Shown: piece by piece, positions 8,067-16,474 of the stretch | How positions within the stretch are numbered: the first letter of the stretch is position 1 | Layout of the letters: each line of letters starts with the position of its first letter | Origin: Emergencia timonensis | GTDB taxonomy: Bacteria > Bacillota > Clostridia > Peptostreptococcales > Anaerovoracaceae | Length of the DNA stretch: 64,000 nt | Assembly (NCBI RefSeq): GCF_900086585.1 | Contig: NZ_FLKM01000008.1 | Coordinates: 1,623,652-1,687,651, forward strand | Direction: 5' to 3' | Program-made: the position numbers and the translations under genes | The notes under the pieces: generated by a model | What the model saw: the letters and a program-made list of their open reading frames with translations, nothing else | What the model was told of the DNA's origin: nothing | The model's database searches: none

Positions 8067-9173
8067 ATGAGCAGAACGTTATATAAACAGGATATTTTGG
8101 AGATTTTGTACGGTGCCACATTCCTGGGCGCTGGCGGCGGCGGTTCCCTGTCCTTCGGGCTGGATATGCTGGAAAAATTGGAAAAGCAGGGCGAGACCAT
8201 CGAACTGGAACTGCTTTCGCTGGATGAACTGGAGAAAGATGACTATGCGGCCATGGTAGCAGGTCTCGGCAGTCCCGTCGCCATGCTGGAAGGGGAGTTC
8301 GGCCCCGATGCAGTCAATGCTTTCAAGGCTTTCCAGAGAGGCTTTGCTGCGGAAGGAAAGACGGTAAAATACTTGTACCCGGGCGAAATGGGCGGCTTCA
8401 ATACCTTCGTTCCTATGATGGTTGCCATCCTCTCCGACAAAGATCCGGCAAAACGAATTGGATTCGTGGATACGGATGGAAACGGCAGAGCGGTTCCCGA
8501 GCTGAATACGACGCTGACCGACCTTCGCGGCTATCCGCCAAGCCCTATCGGTCTGGGCAACGGCACGGGAGATCAGATCATCGCTTATGCCACAGACGAC
8601 AAGGCGGCAGAGGTCATCGCCAGACAGCTTTGCATGGCTTACGGTCAGCAGATCGGCTTCTCCACCTGGGGACTTTCCAGAGACGAGATGAAGGAACATT
8701 CTTCTGTCGGCTGTGTGACTTACGCGCAGAAGATCGGGAAGGTCTTCCTGCAGCTGATGGCGGATCAAAACCTGAATCCTGTGGAAGAGCTGTCAAAGGT
8801 CATGGAGATCAGAGAAATCTGCCGTGGCAAAATCGAAAAGATCGACCTGAAAGCAGAGGGCGGTTTTGACTTCGGAACCACGGTCATTCTTGCGGAAAAC
8901 GGAGCTAGATTTTATATCGACTTCAAGAACGAAAACATGCTGGTCAGAGACGAAGCAGGCAAAGTTTATCTGACAGCGCCGGATATCATCTGTTTCATGG
9001 ACATGGATACTTATCTGCCGCTGACCAATGCCGATACAAAAGAAGGCATGAACATCTTCCTGGGCATCTCGCCAGTGGACGAGAAGTGGTGGCTCGAGGA
9101 CTTCAAGGCCTATGAGTGCTGGAAACCGATCTTAGAAGCCATCGGTTATACAGGAGATTTTGTGAGATATTAA
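8067..9173 (+). CDS. DUF917 / S-methyl-thiohydantoin desulfurase family protein (copy 2)
   Basis: 368 aa, ATG at 8067 behind GTGAGGTGG. It is collinear with copy 1: N-terminal glycine-rich loop LGAGGGGSLSFG, then GLGSPVAM, GEMGGFNTF, VDTDGNGRAVPEL and a C-terminal aromatic block with YECWKP. Clearly a paralogue by tandem duplication, but diverged throughout, so the two have probably separated in function. It is the last gene of the operon, followed by a terminator. Confidence 0.8.
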   Translation: MSRTLYKQDILEILYGATFLGAGGGGSLSFGLDMLEKLEKQGETIELELLSLDELEKDDYAAMVAGLGSPVAMLEGEFGPDAVNAFKAFQRGFAAEGKTVKYLYPGEMGGFNTFVPMMVAILSDKDPAKRIGFVDTDGNGRAVPELNTTLTDLRGYPPSPIGLGNGTGDQIIAYATDDKAAEVIARQLCMAYGQQIGFSTWGLSRDEMKEHSSVGCVTYAQKIGKVFLQLMADQNLNPVEELSKVMEIREICRGKIEKIDLKAEGGFDFGTTVILAENGARFYIDFKNENMLVRDEAGKVYLTAPDIICFMDMDTYLPLTNADTKEGMNIFLGISPVDEKWWLEDFKAYECWKPILEAIGYTGDFVRY

Positions 9174-9183
9174 AGAAAACAGG

Positions 9184-9213
9184 CAGCCGAGAAGAGATTC
9201 CCGGCTGTTTTTA
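9184..9213 (+). terminator. Terminator of the permease/DUF917 operon
   Basis: CAGCCG and CGGCTG flank a short loop and are followed by TTTTT, 10 bases after the DUF917 stop. Confidence 0.75.
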
Positions 9214-9355
9214 AGTTTTGTGGATATAAATGATAAGCGCTTTTTGCCAAAATGCAGTTTTTTTGGCGTTTCTGAAAAAACTCTGTGACTATTGGAATTT
9301 CAACGGTTTCTCATGCGTATTGTCGAAAATACAGGCGCCAAAATAGCGCAAACCC

Positions 9356-9604
9356 TTGCAATTGCTTGAACAAATAGTTTTTTCCAAATCGAAAATTTTT
9401 GCTGTTTCTGCAAAAAATAACCCAGAATTGAGGTCATATAGCTCTTTTATCGAGACAGACAGTGTGAATCTGCTGCATTATGAGTACCGGAAGTTGATTG
9501 TGAAGAACGAGATCCTTCTGTACTGGGTAGACGAAAAAAGCGTAATTGCTACAATTGCAAGAGTCATCTATTACAGATGTGATGATAGTGATTTCATCAA
9601 ATAG
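9356..9604 (+). pseudogene. Remnant of a RelE/ParE-family toxin
   Basis: The open stretch lacks a ribosome site. Its last ~40 residues (EYRKLIVKNEILLYWVDEKS, then IARVIYYRCDDSDFI) follow the RelE/ParE C-terminal pattern GYRKLIVKNY-x-x-FY-x-VDE ... RVLYGRRDW. The catalytic-end YGRR/D block is changed to YYRCDD. The N-terminal half is unrecognisable and no antitoxin is adjacent. It lies in a run of decayed genes, so it is called a remnant rather than a working toxin. Confidence 0.5.
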
Positions 9605-9623
9605 ACCATGGCAGCTCGACCTG

Positions 9624-9734
9624 CTACTTCTTCAACCCATAGCTGAGTCTCTGCCTCGCTATGCCTAAATTTGTCGCCAGCTCGCTGAGGGAATTGGTCA
9701 TCTGGATTTCAGCCTCCATGTAGTTCTTATCGTA
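9624..9734 (-). pseudogene. Remnant of a Crp/Fnr-type helix-turn-helix
   Basis: On the minus strand 36 codons without interruption include SLSELATNLGIARQRLSYGL, which fits the C-terminal HTH of Crp/Fnr proteins (S-x-x-x-LA-x-x-LG-x-x-R-x-x-LSR-x-L). It stops at TAG 9626-9624, without the wing or a cyclic-nucleotide-binding domain. There is no ribosome site. The match is short, so the assignment is tentative. Confidence 0.4.
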
Positions 9735-9892
9735 CGCGAGAAGGCATCTATATCATGGGCTTTACGGATATCGGCATGTAGAAAAAAGGGTGTCGGGCCG
9801 ACTTCGTCGTGCTGGATCGGGATCTCTCCTGCATACCAGAAAATTAGATTCATCAGCTGCGAGTAGAGGAAAACTACATGGACGGGAACAAC
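9731..9892 (+). pseudogene. Remnant of a YtcJ-like amidohydrolase C-terminus
   Basis: The plus frame reads EGIYIMGFTDIGM, stop, KKGCRADFVVLDRDLSCIPEN, stop, IHQLRVEENYMDGN. This matches, in order, the C-terminal signature of metal-dependent amidohydrolases of the YtcJ type (GAYQ...IGSIE-x-GK-x-ADFVVLDRD...IP-x-x-EI-x-x-x-x-V-x-x-T-x-x-DG). Two in-frame stops (9779 and 9845) and loss of the whole catalytic barrel show a dead fragment. It overlaps the Crp-like relic on the other strand by four bases. Confidence 0.65.
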
Positions 9893-9953
9893 GCTGTCAA
9901 AAGAAATAATGCGGCTGCAATACTTTATATTATGCCGACAGTCGGTTGATATA

Positions 9954-10262
9954 TAGGGGAGGGGGGTATAAGAAGAGCGTTTTGTACGATAAAGTTAAGC
10001 TTTTTGATGCTATTCTGCAAGTTTTGCGTAACTCCATGAAAGCATCAGAAGCCATTCCTCTGAAAACAGCCCTGATTGCTTGCAGAATTTGTGAATATGC
10101 AGCAGGTGGTTACTTATATGGACTACGGAAGGTATTTTAGATGCGAAGATTTGTACAAAAAGTAACCAGAATCAGATATACCCCCATGCTGATACATCCA
10201 GGCTGTAATCCAGTTACGCGGGTATGCTCAGATACATCCAAAAAGTATAACTTTATTGTAAC
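9954..10262 (+). repeat. Dispersed ~310 bp imperfect repeat, copy B
   Basis: Matches copy A (1923-2234) read from the opposite strand, with the same order of conserved blocks and nearly the same length. Inside it GGGGGTATA near the left end (9962-9970) is mirrored by TATACCCCC ~210 bases later, like short terminal inverted repeats. Similarity continues ~80 bases past that mirror to the ATTGTAAC end, so the borders are uncertain. The last ~20 bases join the frame of the nuclease remnant that follows. Confidence 0.75.
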
Positions 10263-10437
10263 CGAGCGAGGTGTGGCTGTTGTTTTGGAATTAAAAATCG
10301 CGGATACTTTCTAGCGGATTGAAGCGAAGGATTACAAAGCAGAGCAGAGAAAACAAGGTTACTCTCAGATTCGGAGTTACGGCGTCTGCTTTTATAGAAA
10401 AGAATGTGTCGTCATGGAAAAAGCGCAGCAGAATTGA
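10240..10437 (+). pseudogene. Remnant of an AAA-ATPase-like / PD-(D/E)XK nuclease family gene (DUF1703 type)
   Basis: One plus frame reads KKYNFIVTERGVAVVLELKI, ADTF, a stop at 10312, RIEAKDYKAEQRKQGYSQI, RSYGVCFYRKECVV and a normal stop at 10435. This is the C-terminus of the PD-(D/E)XK nuclease family proteins common in gut Clostridia: hydrophobic strand with E-x-K (here VVLELKI), then QIEEKxYA, GY, and the final strand YGIAFYxKxCxV. The in-frame TAG and the missing AAA part show it is dead. Its 3' end overlaps the terminator shared with gpmI. Confidence 0.65.
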
Positions 10438-10457
10438 TCAGTTCCGATGCGCTTTTT
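10418..10457. terminator. Bidirectional terminator downstream of gpmI
   Basis: AAAAAGCGCA and TGCGCTTTTT form a perfect 10-base inverted repeat around a 20-base loop. The gpmI stop (minus strand) lies six bases away. Confidence 0.8.
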
Positions 10458-10462
10458 AAGTG

Positions 10463-11995
10463 TTATTTCACCAGGCTCTTTCCTGTCATCTCCTCTGGAA
10501 TGGGAAGTCCCATCAGCTCCAGCATGGTCGGCGCAATGTCGCAGAGGCGGCCTCCATCTGCCAGTTGAACCGGTTTATCAGCGATGTGCAGCAGAGGCAC
10601 CTGATTCAGAGAATGGGCTGTCACCACGTTGCCCTGCTCATCTACCATGCAGTCGGCGTTGCCGTGGTCTGCTGTCAGCAAAATCTGTCCGCCTTTGGCC
10701 AATACAGCTTCCACAATCTGCGGCACACATTTGTCCAGGGTCTCAATGGCTTTTACCGCCGCTTCCATGATGCCTGTATGCCCCACCATATCGGCGTTGG
10801 CGAAGTTGAGAATGATACAGTCGTACTTTTCCGCCTTAATTTGTTCCAGCACGCGTTCCGTGACAATTGGCGCGCTCATCTCCGGCTGCAAATCGTAGGT
10901 GGCAACCTGCGGAGAAGGGACCAGGATTCGGTCCTCACCTTTGCAAGGCGCCTCTACGCCGCCATTAAAGAAAAAAGTTACGTGGGCGTATTTTTCTGTC
11001 TCGGCAATGCGCAGTTGGGTCAATCCCAGAGATGCGACATAATCCCCAAAGGTATTGGAAAGCGTTTGTGGTGGAAATGCTACCTCCACATTTGGCATTG
11101 CTGCGTCATACTGCGTCATGCAGACGTACTTCAGGTTTTTGACTACCTTCTTGCGGGGGAATCCGTCGAAGTCTTCGTCGACAAAGGCACGAGTGATTTC
11201 TCTGGCTCTGTCTGGCCGGAAGTTGAACATGATCATTGCGTCTCCATCACATACAGTGGCAGTTCCCATAGAAGTTGGCTGCACGAATTCGTCGTTTTCA
11301 TCCCGTTCATAAGCGCTGTCTACGGCGGCGCAGCCAGTAGCAGCGGCAAAACCCTGTCCCAGGGTCATGGCATCGTATGCTTTCTCGAGCCGATCCCATC
11401 TCTTGTCTCTGTCCATGGCGTAGTATCTGCCGATGACGGTGGCGATTTCGCCCACGCCGATTTGATTCATGTGGTTCTGCAGGGCTTCGATGTATGCTCC
11501 CGCGCATCTTGGCGGTACGTCGCGGCCATCCAGGAAACAGTGGACGTAAATTCTCGTCAGCCCTTTTCTCTTTGCCAGATCCAATAGAGCAAAGAGATGA
11601 CTGATGTGACTGTGAACGCCGCCATCGGATAATAAACCCAGCAGATGAAGAGCAGATCCTCTCTCCAGGGCGCAGTCCATGGCTTCATTGAGGGCAGCGT
11701 TATCAAAAAAATCTCCCTCTTCAATGGACTTGCTGATTCTGGTCAGTTCCTGGTATACGACTCTTCCGGCACCGATGTTCAGGTGTCCCACCTCTGAATT
11801 TCCCATTTGGCCGTCAGGCAAACCTACTGCCAAGCCGCTGGCAGAAAGACGTGTGCCGGGATAAGTCTTAAATATCTGATCTAAGGCAGGTTTTTCTGCC
11901 TTAGCAATTGCGTTTCCTTCTATTCTCGCACTGAGGCCGAAACCGTCGAGAATCATCAGCATTGTAGGTCGTTTTTTTATTTCCATCAAAATCAT
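10463..11995 (-). CDS. gpmI: 2,3-bisphosphoglycerate-independent phosphoglycerate mutase
   Basis: 510 aa from ATG 11995 (ATG 11986 is equally in frame; AGAAGGG lies just upstream and does not settle it). It interconverts 3- and 2-phosphoglycerate in glycolysis and gluconeogenesis. D17 of MLMILDGFG and S67 of GNSEVGHLNIGAG are the metal ligand and the phosphoserine nucleophile. The insertion domain contains HSHISH and DGRDVPP. The C-terminal metal site is seen in NFANADMVGHTG and LLTADHGNAD. Length is normal. It stands alone on the minus strand, away from other glycolytic genes, and is divergent from addA. Confidence 0.95.
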   Translation of the reverse strand: MILMEIKKRPTMLMILDGFGLSARIEGNAIAKAEKPALDQIFKTYPGTRLSASGLAVGLPDGQMGNSEVGHLNIGAGRVVYQELTRISKSIEEGDFFDNAALNEAMDCALERGSALHLLGLLSDGGVHSHISHLFALLDLAKRKGLTRIYVHCFLDGRDVPPRCAGAYIEALQNHMNQIGVGEIATVIGRYYAMDRDKRWDRLEKAYDAMTLGQGFAAATGCAAVDSAYERDENDEFVQPTSMGTATVCDGDAMIMFNFRPDRAREITRAFVDEDFDGFPRKKVVKNLKYVCMTQYDAAMPNVEVAFPPQTLSNTFGDYVASLGLTQLRIAETEKYAHVTFFFNGGVEAPCKGEDRILVPSPQVATYDLQPEMSAPIVTERVLEQIKAEKYDCIILNFANADMVGHTGIMEAAVKAIETLDKCVPQIVEAVLAKGGQILLTADHGNADCMVDEQGNVVTAHSLNQVPLLHIADKPVQLADGGRLCDIAPTMLELMGLPIPEEMTGKSLVK

Positions 11996-12020
11996 TTCCC
12001 TTCTCACATATTATCTTTCC

Positions 12021-12048
12021 ATTATATCAAATTTTTTGGTATAATCAA
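12021..12048 (-). promoter_or_regulatory. gpmI promoter
   Basis: On the minus strand TTGATT, 16-base spacer, TATAAT, ending 26 bases from the first gpmI start. Confidence 0.65.
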
Positions 12049-12062
12049 TAAGAAGCCATTGA

Positions 12063-12092
12063 CAATGCAGTCATACTTTCTGCATTGTTTTT
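12063..12092 (+). terminator. Terminator-like hairpin in the addA leader
   Basis: CAATGCAG and CTGCATTG form a perfect 8-base stem with a 9-base loop, followed by TTTTT. It lies 18 bases after a TATAAT (12040-12045), which is on the plus strand, and 63 bases before addA. It may attenuate addA, or block read-through from antisense transcription; which one is not clear. Confidence 0.55.
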
Positions 12093-12154
12093 CAATATTT
12101 ATACCCTATATGCCGATAGAAAAAACAAGCAGGACAAAAGAAAAGAGAGCAAAA

Positions 12155-15100
12155 ATGAACTGGACAAGAGAACAACAGAGAGCGATAGACGAAAGAGAAA
12201 AGAACATACTGGTCGCTGCCGCCGCCGGATCCGGAAAGACAGCGGTTTTGGTAGAACGTATCAAAAAATTAGTCATAGAGGACGGCGTATCTATTGATAG
12301 AATGCTAATCGTGACCTTTACCAATGCAGCAGCAGCAGAGATGAAAGAGAAAATCCGCGTTGCCATCAATCAGGAAATCGACGCTGATCCGGCAAATTCT
12401 CAAAACCTGAGGCAGCAGCTAAATCTTTTGCCGCGAGCGAATATCAGTACTTTCCATGCCTTCGCCTTGGACGTCATCAGGACCTTTTTCTTTTTGACTG
12501 ATATTGAACCGGGATTTGCCATTTGCGACGACGCGCAGAGAACCATCATCAAAGAAGATTCCATGGACCAGCTGATGGAGCAGTGCTTTGCATCCGATGC
12601 AAAGGAGTTTTACGATTTCCTCAACTGGTACAGTTCGGACCGAAATCAAAACAAGATCAGAGACATTATCAATACGTCCTATAACGTGCTCCAGTCCCTG
12701 CCTTACCCTTGGCAGTGGCTGAAAGAAAAAATAGAGGAACTCTCTCTTCCGCCGGAAGCGTTCCTGCTGTCACCAGTTATGAACTATATCTGGGATTATA
12801 TCGGCGATGCAGTGGAGAAGGCCGTACAATTTGAAGAGCGGGCAGTCGAAGAACTGTCGGCAGCCGGTCTTTCTCGATTGGCGGAAAAAACAGCGTCAGA
12901 AGAGCTTTGCTTTTACCAGCAGATGGCAGAGGCGGCAGCCAGAAAGGACCTTACGGATCTGAGTAACTGTATCGCTGCCTTCAAGGCTGTCAGACTGGTG
13001 GCTAAGAAAGAGGAAAAAGAAGCCTATGCCCAGGTCAAAGATCTGGCGGCCGCTTGCCGAAAGAAGGCCTCTGGCCTGATCAATGATATCAAAGGTCTTT
13101 TCTTTACCCAGAGTCTGGAAGAAATGGTCTCAGAAATGAACGAGACGGCACCGAAAGCGGAAACTCTGCGCAAGCTGCTGGAAGATTTTGACCAGATTTT
13201 TAAGGCCAACAAAGCGGACAAGAAGCTGGTCGATTTTAACGACATCGAACATTATTGCCTTTCTATTTTGGAAGAGACCCAGGCGCAGGACCATTACAGA
13301 AAAAAATTTGAATATATCTTTATCGATGAATACCAGGACACCAACATTCTGCAGGAGGAGATCATCGCCAAAGTTGCCAGAAATAATAATCTCTTTATGG
13401 TCGGCGATATGAAACAGAGCATTTATAAATTCAGACTTGCGGAGCCAGAGATTTTCAAGCGTAAATACCTTTCCTACGGCAGTGCAGAAAATGAGCAATC
13501 CACCAAAATCGATCTGAACCAGAACTTCCGCAGCAAGCCGTTGATTCTTTCTGAAATTAATCACATCTTTGAGAATCTGATGGAAGATTACGATGAGGAC
13601 GCCATGCTTTATCCGGGCGTCAGTTATGATGGTCCTTATCATTACGTGCCGGAAGTAAAAGTGGTGGACACGTCTACCATCGATGATGCCGATGAAGAGC
13701 TGGCCAATCTGAAGAATGCCGAAATCGAAGCTCTCGAAATATGCCGTTTGATAAAAGAGAACTTGGGCAGGAAGTTCTTTGACCATAAAGCCGGCATCGA
13801 AAGGGAAATCCGTCTACACGATATGGTCATTCTCATGAGAGGCGTAAGAAATTACGCTGATGTATATCGCAGCATTCTAAAAGAAAATGGCGTTGACAGT
13901 TTTGTAGATGACAGTGAGGGATACTTTGATACCATGGAAATCAACGTATTTATGAATCTTTTATCGGTGATAGACAATAAAATGCAGGATGTGCCGCTGA
14001 TCAGCGTGCTGCATTCGGAGATTTTCAGCTTTTCCACCGATGAACTGGGACAAATCAGAGCCGCCTGCAAAAACGGACAGTATGCGGCAGCCTTTCTTAA
14101 ATTCGCCAAAGAAGGTAAATTAGAGCCATTAAGGGAAAAATGCAGAGTCGCGCTGGATTCCATAAAGAAGTGGAAGACTATGGCGACCTCACAGCCTTTG
14201 GGGCAGTTCATCTGGAAGCTGCTGCTGGAAACTGGTTACTATCTGGAAATGGGAGCCATGCCGGGAGGAACCCAGCGTCAGGCGAACTTGCGGGCTTTGG
14301 TGGACAAGGCCGAAAAATTTGCGGCAGATAGACAGAGCTCCCTATATAGTTTTGTCCGTTATATCGACGCAGTGAAGAGACGGGGCGTGCCCATGGGCCA
14401 AGTAAAGCTGGTAGGAGAAAACGACGACTTGGTGCGCATTATGACGATTCACAAGAGCAAAGGGCTGGAATTTCCCCTGGTCATTGTCTGCGGTATGGGC
14501 CGAAGACTCAATTACACCAAGATTGGCAGCGGTATCGCTTTGCACAAAGACATCGGCATCGGCATGACGCTTACCGATTTTGAAGGGCATTGGTATAAAC
14601 AGACGCTGCTGCAGCGGCTGATTCAGAAACAGATTCACAAAGAGGAGGTCAGTGAAGAAATCAGAGTTCTCTATGTGGCGCTGACCCGTGCGAAAGACTT
14701 GCTTTACCTGACAGGTACGGTCAGAGACGGGGCAAAATTTATGGAGAGCCGTCAAATCGGCCTGGGCGGTGATACGATGTATCTGGATATGATTGGAGAC
14801 GTTTCCCGCTTTGAACTGGTAGACGCCAACAGGTTGTCGCCCGATTCTGTGGAAAAAAGCGGTATAGAGGGAAATCCGATGGGAAAAGATATCTTTGACA
14901 GACGCCTTACCCCAGAAGAAGAGGCAGAAGTGCTGCGGAGGCTGAATTTCAACTATCCTTATGAGTCATCCCGTAAACTCAAATCCAAGTATTCTGTGAC
15001 AGAAGTCTATCGCATGGGACTGAGCGACCAAAGGGAGTTTGAGACAGTGCTTGCCGTGCCAAAGTTCAGGCAGGGCGAAAGACGGCTGACCGCGGCAGAG

Positions 15101-15604
15101 AAGGGGACGATCTATCACAGCATCATGGAACGACTTGACTTTGACCGGGCAGAACGGGAAGGGATGCCGTACATTGAAGAGGCAGCGGCAGACTATGCCA
15201 ATCGTGAAATTTTCCAGACGGAGGATTTAAAAGCCATAGAGCTGTCCCACATTGCTGATTTTTTTACTTCGGAGCTAGGACATCGCTGTGCCAGCGCCTA
15301 TCGAGCCGGCAGGCTGGACCGGGAGCGGCCTTTTGACTTGCAGATGGAGATGGAGGGGGAAACCGTCATCGTTCAGGGTATCATCGACTGCTATTTTGAG
15401 GAAGGGGATGGTTTTGTGCTTCTCGACTATAAAACCAACTGGATTGATGAAAATAAGGACTTCGATCAGGAGGCGAAGCGATTACGCCGAACCTATAGGG
15501 GACAGATTGAAATCTACCGACAAGCGCTGGAGGCTTCAAAAGGACGGCCTGTGAAGGAAGCCTGCCTCTACCTTTTCGGTTCAGGAAAATTAGTGGAAAT
15601 GTAA
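12155..15604 (+). CDS. addA: ATP-dependent helicase/nuclease subunit A (AddA)
   Basis: 1149 aa, close to the family length (~1200). The ATG at 12155 begins the canonical MNWTREQQRAID; the longer frame upstream crosses the leader hairpin and is spurious. It processes double-strand DNA ends for recombination. Walker A is AAAAGSGKTAVLVERI near residue 22, Walker B is YIFIDEYQDT, and helicase motifs MVGDMKQSIYKFR and IHKSKGLEFP follow. The C-terminal PD-(D/E)XK nuclease shows YHSIMERLDF and GFVLLDYKTNW. The partner gene addB, usually just upstream, is absent here: the upstream neighbour is gpmI on the other strand. The start has only a weak ribosome site (GAGAG). Confidence 0.93.
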   Translation: MNWTREQQRAIDEREKNILVAAAAGSGKTAVLVERIKKLVIEDGVSIDRMLIVTFTNAAAAEMKEKIRVAINQEIDADPANSQNLRQQLNLLPRANISTFHAFALDVIRTFFFLTDIEPGFAICDDAQRTIIKEDSMDQLMEQCFASDAKEFYDFLNWYSSDRNQNKIRDIINTSYNVLQSLPYPWQWLKEKIEELSLPPEAFLLSPVMNYIWDYIGDAVEKAVQFEERAVEELSAAGLSRLAEKTASEELCFYQQMAEAAARKDLTDLSNCIAAFKAVRLVAKKEEKEAYAQVKDLAAACRKKASGLINDIKGLFFTQSLEEMVSEMNETAPKAETLRKLLEDFDQIFKANKADKKLVDFNDIEHYCLSILEETQAQDHYRKKFEYIFIDEYQDTNILQEEIIAKVARNNNLFMVGDMKQSIYKFRLAEPEIFKRKYLSYGSAENEQSTKIDLNQNFRSKPLILSEINHIFENLMEDYDEDAMLYPGVSYDGPYHYVPEVKVVDTSTIDDADEELANLKNAEIEALEICRLIKENLGRKFFDHKAGIEREIRLHDMVILMRGVRNYADVYRSILKENGVDSFVDDSEGYFDTMEINVFMNLLSVIDNKMQDVPLISVLHSEIFSFSTDELGQIRAACKNGQYAAAFLKFAKEGKLEPLREKCRVALDSIKKWKTMATSQPLGQFIWKLLLETGYYLEMGAMPGGTQRQANLRALVDKAEKFAADRQSSLYSFVRYIDAVKRRGVPMGQVKLVGENDDLVRIMTIHKSKGLEFPLVIVCGMGRRLNYTKIGSGIALHKDIGIGMTLTDFEGHWYKQTLLQRLIQKQIHKEEVSEEIRVLYVALTRAKDLLYLTGTVRDGAKFMESRQIGLGGDTMYLDMIGDVSRFELVDANRLSPDSVEKSGIEGNPMGKDIFDRRLTPEEEAEVLRRLNFNYPYESSRKLKSKYSVTEVYRMGLSDQREFETVLAVPKFRQGERRLTAAEKGTIYHSIMERLDFDRAEREGMPYIEEAAADYANREIFQTEDLKAIELSHIADFFTSELGHRCASAYRAGRLDRERPFDLQMEMEGETVIVQGIIDCYFEEGDGFVLLDYKTNWIDENKDFDQEAKRLRRTYRGQIEIYRQALEASKGRPVKEACLYLFGSGKLVEM

Positions 15605-15624
15605 ATAAAGGAAGTGAAATAGAT

Positions 15625-16470
15625 ATGAGTAATGCTTTGATTTTAGAGGGCGGCGGTATGCGGGGCATCTTTGCAGCCGGCGTCATCGATTATCTTTTGG
15701 ATCAGGAGATTCGATTTGACAACGTAATCGGCGTATCCGCCGGCGCTTGCCACGGATGCAGTTTTGTCTGCAGGCAGCGGGGACGTGCCTATGCCACGGC
15801 TACCGACTATCTGGACGACAAAGAGTATTGCAGCATGCGGAGCCTGCGGAAAACCGGAGATCTCTTTGGCGCAGATTTTCTCTATTACAAAATTCCCAAA
15901 GAGCTTTATCCCATCGACAATGAGGCTTTTTTGAAAAGCGGCACCAAGTTTCAAGCTGTGGTGACCAATTGCGAAACCGGTAAACCGGAGTATCCGATCA
16001 TTAAGGATATGTTTGAGGATATTGAATACGTGAGGGCTTCCAGTTCACTGCCCCTGCTGGCAAACATGGTTGAAATCGATGGAAAATTGTACATGGACGG
16101 CGGTATTTCAGATTCTATCCCATTGAAACAGTCCATCAGACAGGGCAACGAAAAAAATGTCGTCGTTCTGACCAGACCTCGTGATTACAGGAAAAAGAAC
16201 AGCCGAGCTGCAGTTGCAGCCGCGCTGAAATACAGGAAATATCCAAAGATGGCGGCGGCGCTGAGAAGCAGGACGAAGACTTACAACGAAACACTGGATT
16301 TCATCGCAGCAGAAGAGGCCGCAGGCAGAGCCTTTGTCATCGCTCCCATGGGACCGCTTTCCATCGGACGGACGGAGAGAGATCGGAATAAACTGAGAGC
16401 CGCCTACCAGGAAGGTTACTTTGTGGCGGAAGGGCTGGCGGAAAAGATGAACGCCTTCCTCACGGAATAG
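15625..16470 (+). CDS. Patatin-like phospholipase / acyl hydrolase
   Basis: 281 aa, ATG at 15625, 20 bases after addA and probably cotranscribed. It has the three patatin signatures: the oxyanion loop GGGMRGIFAAGV (residues 9-20), the nucleophile elbow GVSAG with S38, and the dyad aspartate D158 in YMDGG. This is the bacterial RssA/YjjU-like subgroup of cytosolic serine acyl hydrolases. The natural substrate is unknown. It runs tail to tail with the LysR gene, with four bases between the stops. Confidence 0.9.
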   Translation: MSNALILEGGGMRGIFAAGVIDYLLDQEIRFDNVIGVSAGACHGCSFVCRQRGRAYATATDYLDDKEYCSMRSLRKTGDLFGADFLYYKIPKELYPIDNEAFLKSGTKFQAVVTNCETGKPEYPIIKDMFEDIEYVRASSSLPLLANMVEIDGKLYMDGGISDSIPLKQSIRQGNEKNVVVLTRPRDYRKKNSRAAVAAALKYRKYPKMAAALRSRTKTYNETLDFIAAEEAAGRAFVIAPMGPLSIGRTERDRNKLRAAYQEGYFVAEGLAEKMNAFLTE

Positions 16471-16474
16471 CCTA

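Noticed and set aside
10460..11587. A 375-codon plus-strand ORF
   Set aside because: It is the shadow of gpmI on the opposite strand, with the known catalytic motifs only in the minus frame.
12059..12154. N-terminal extension of addA
   Set aside because: It crosses a perfect terminator-like hairpin and has no ribosome site; the family starts at MNWTREQQ.
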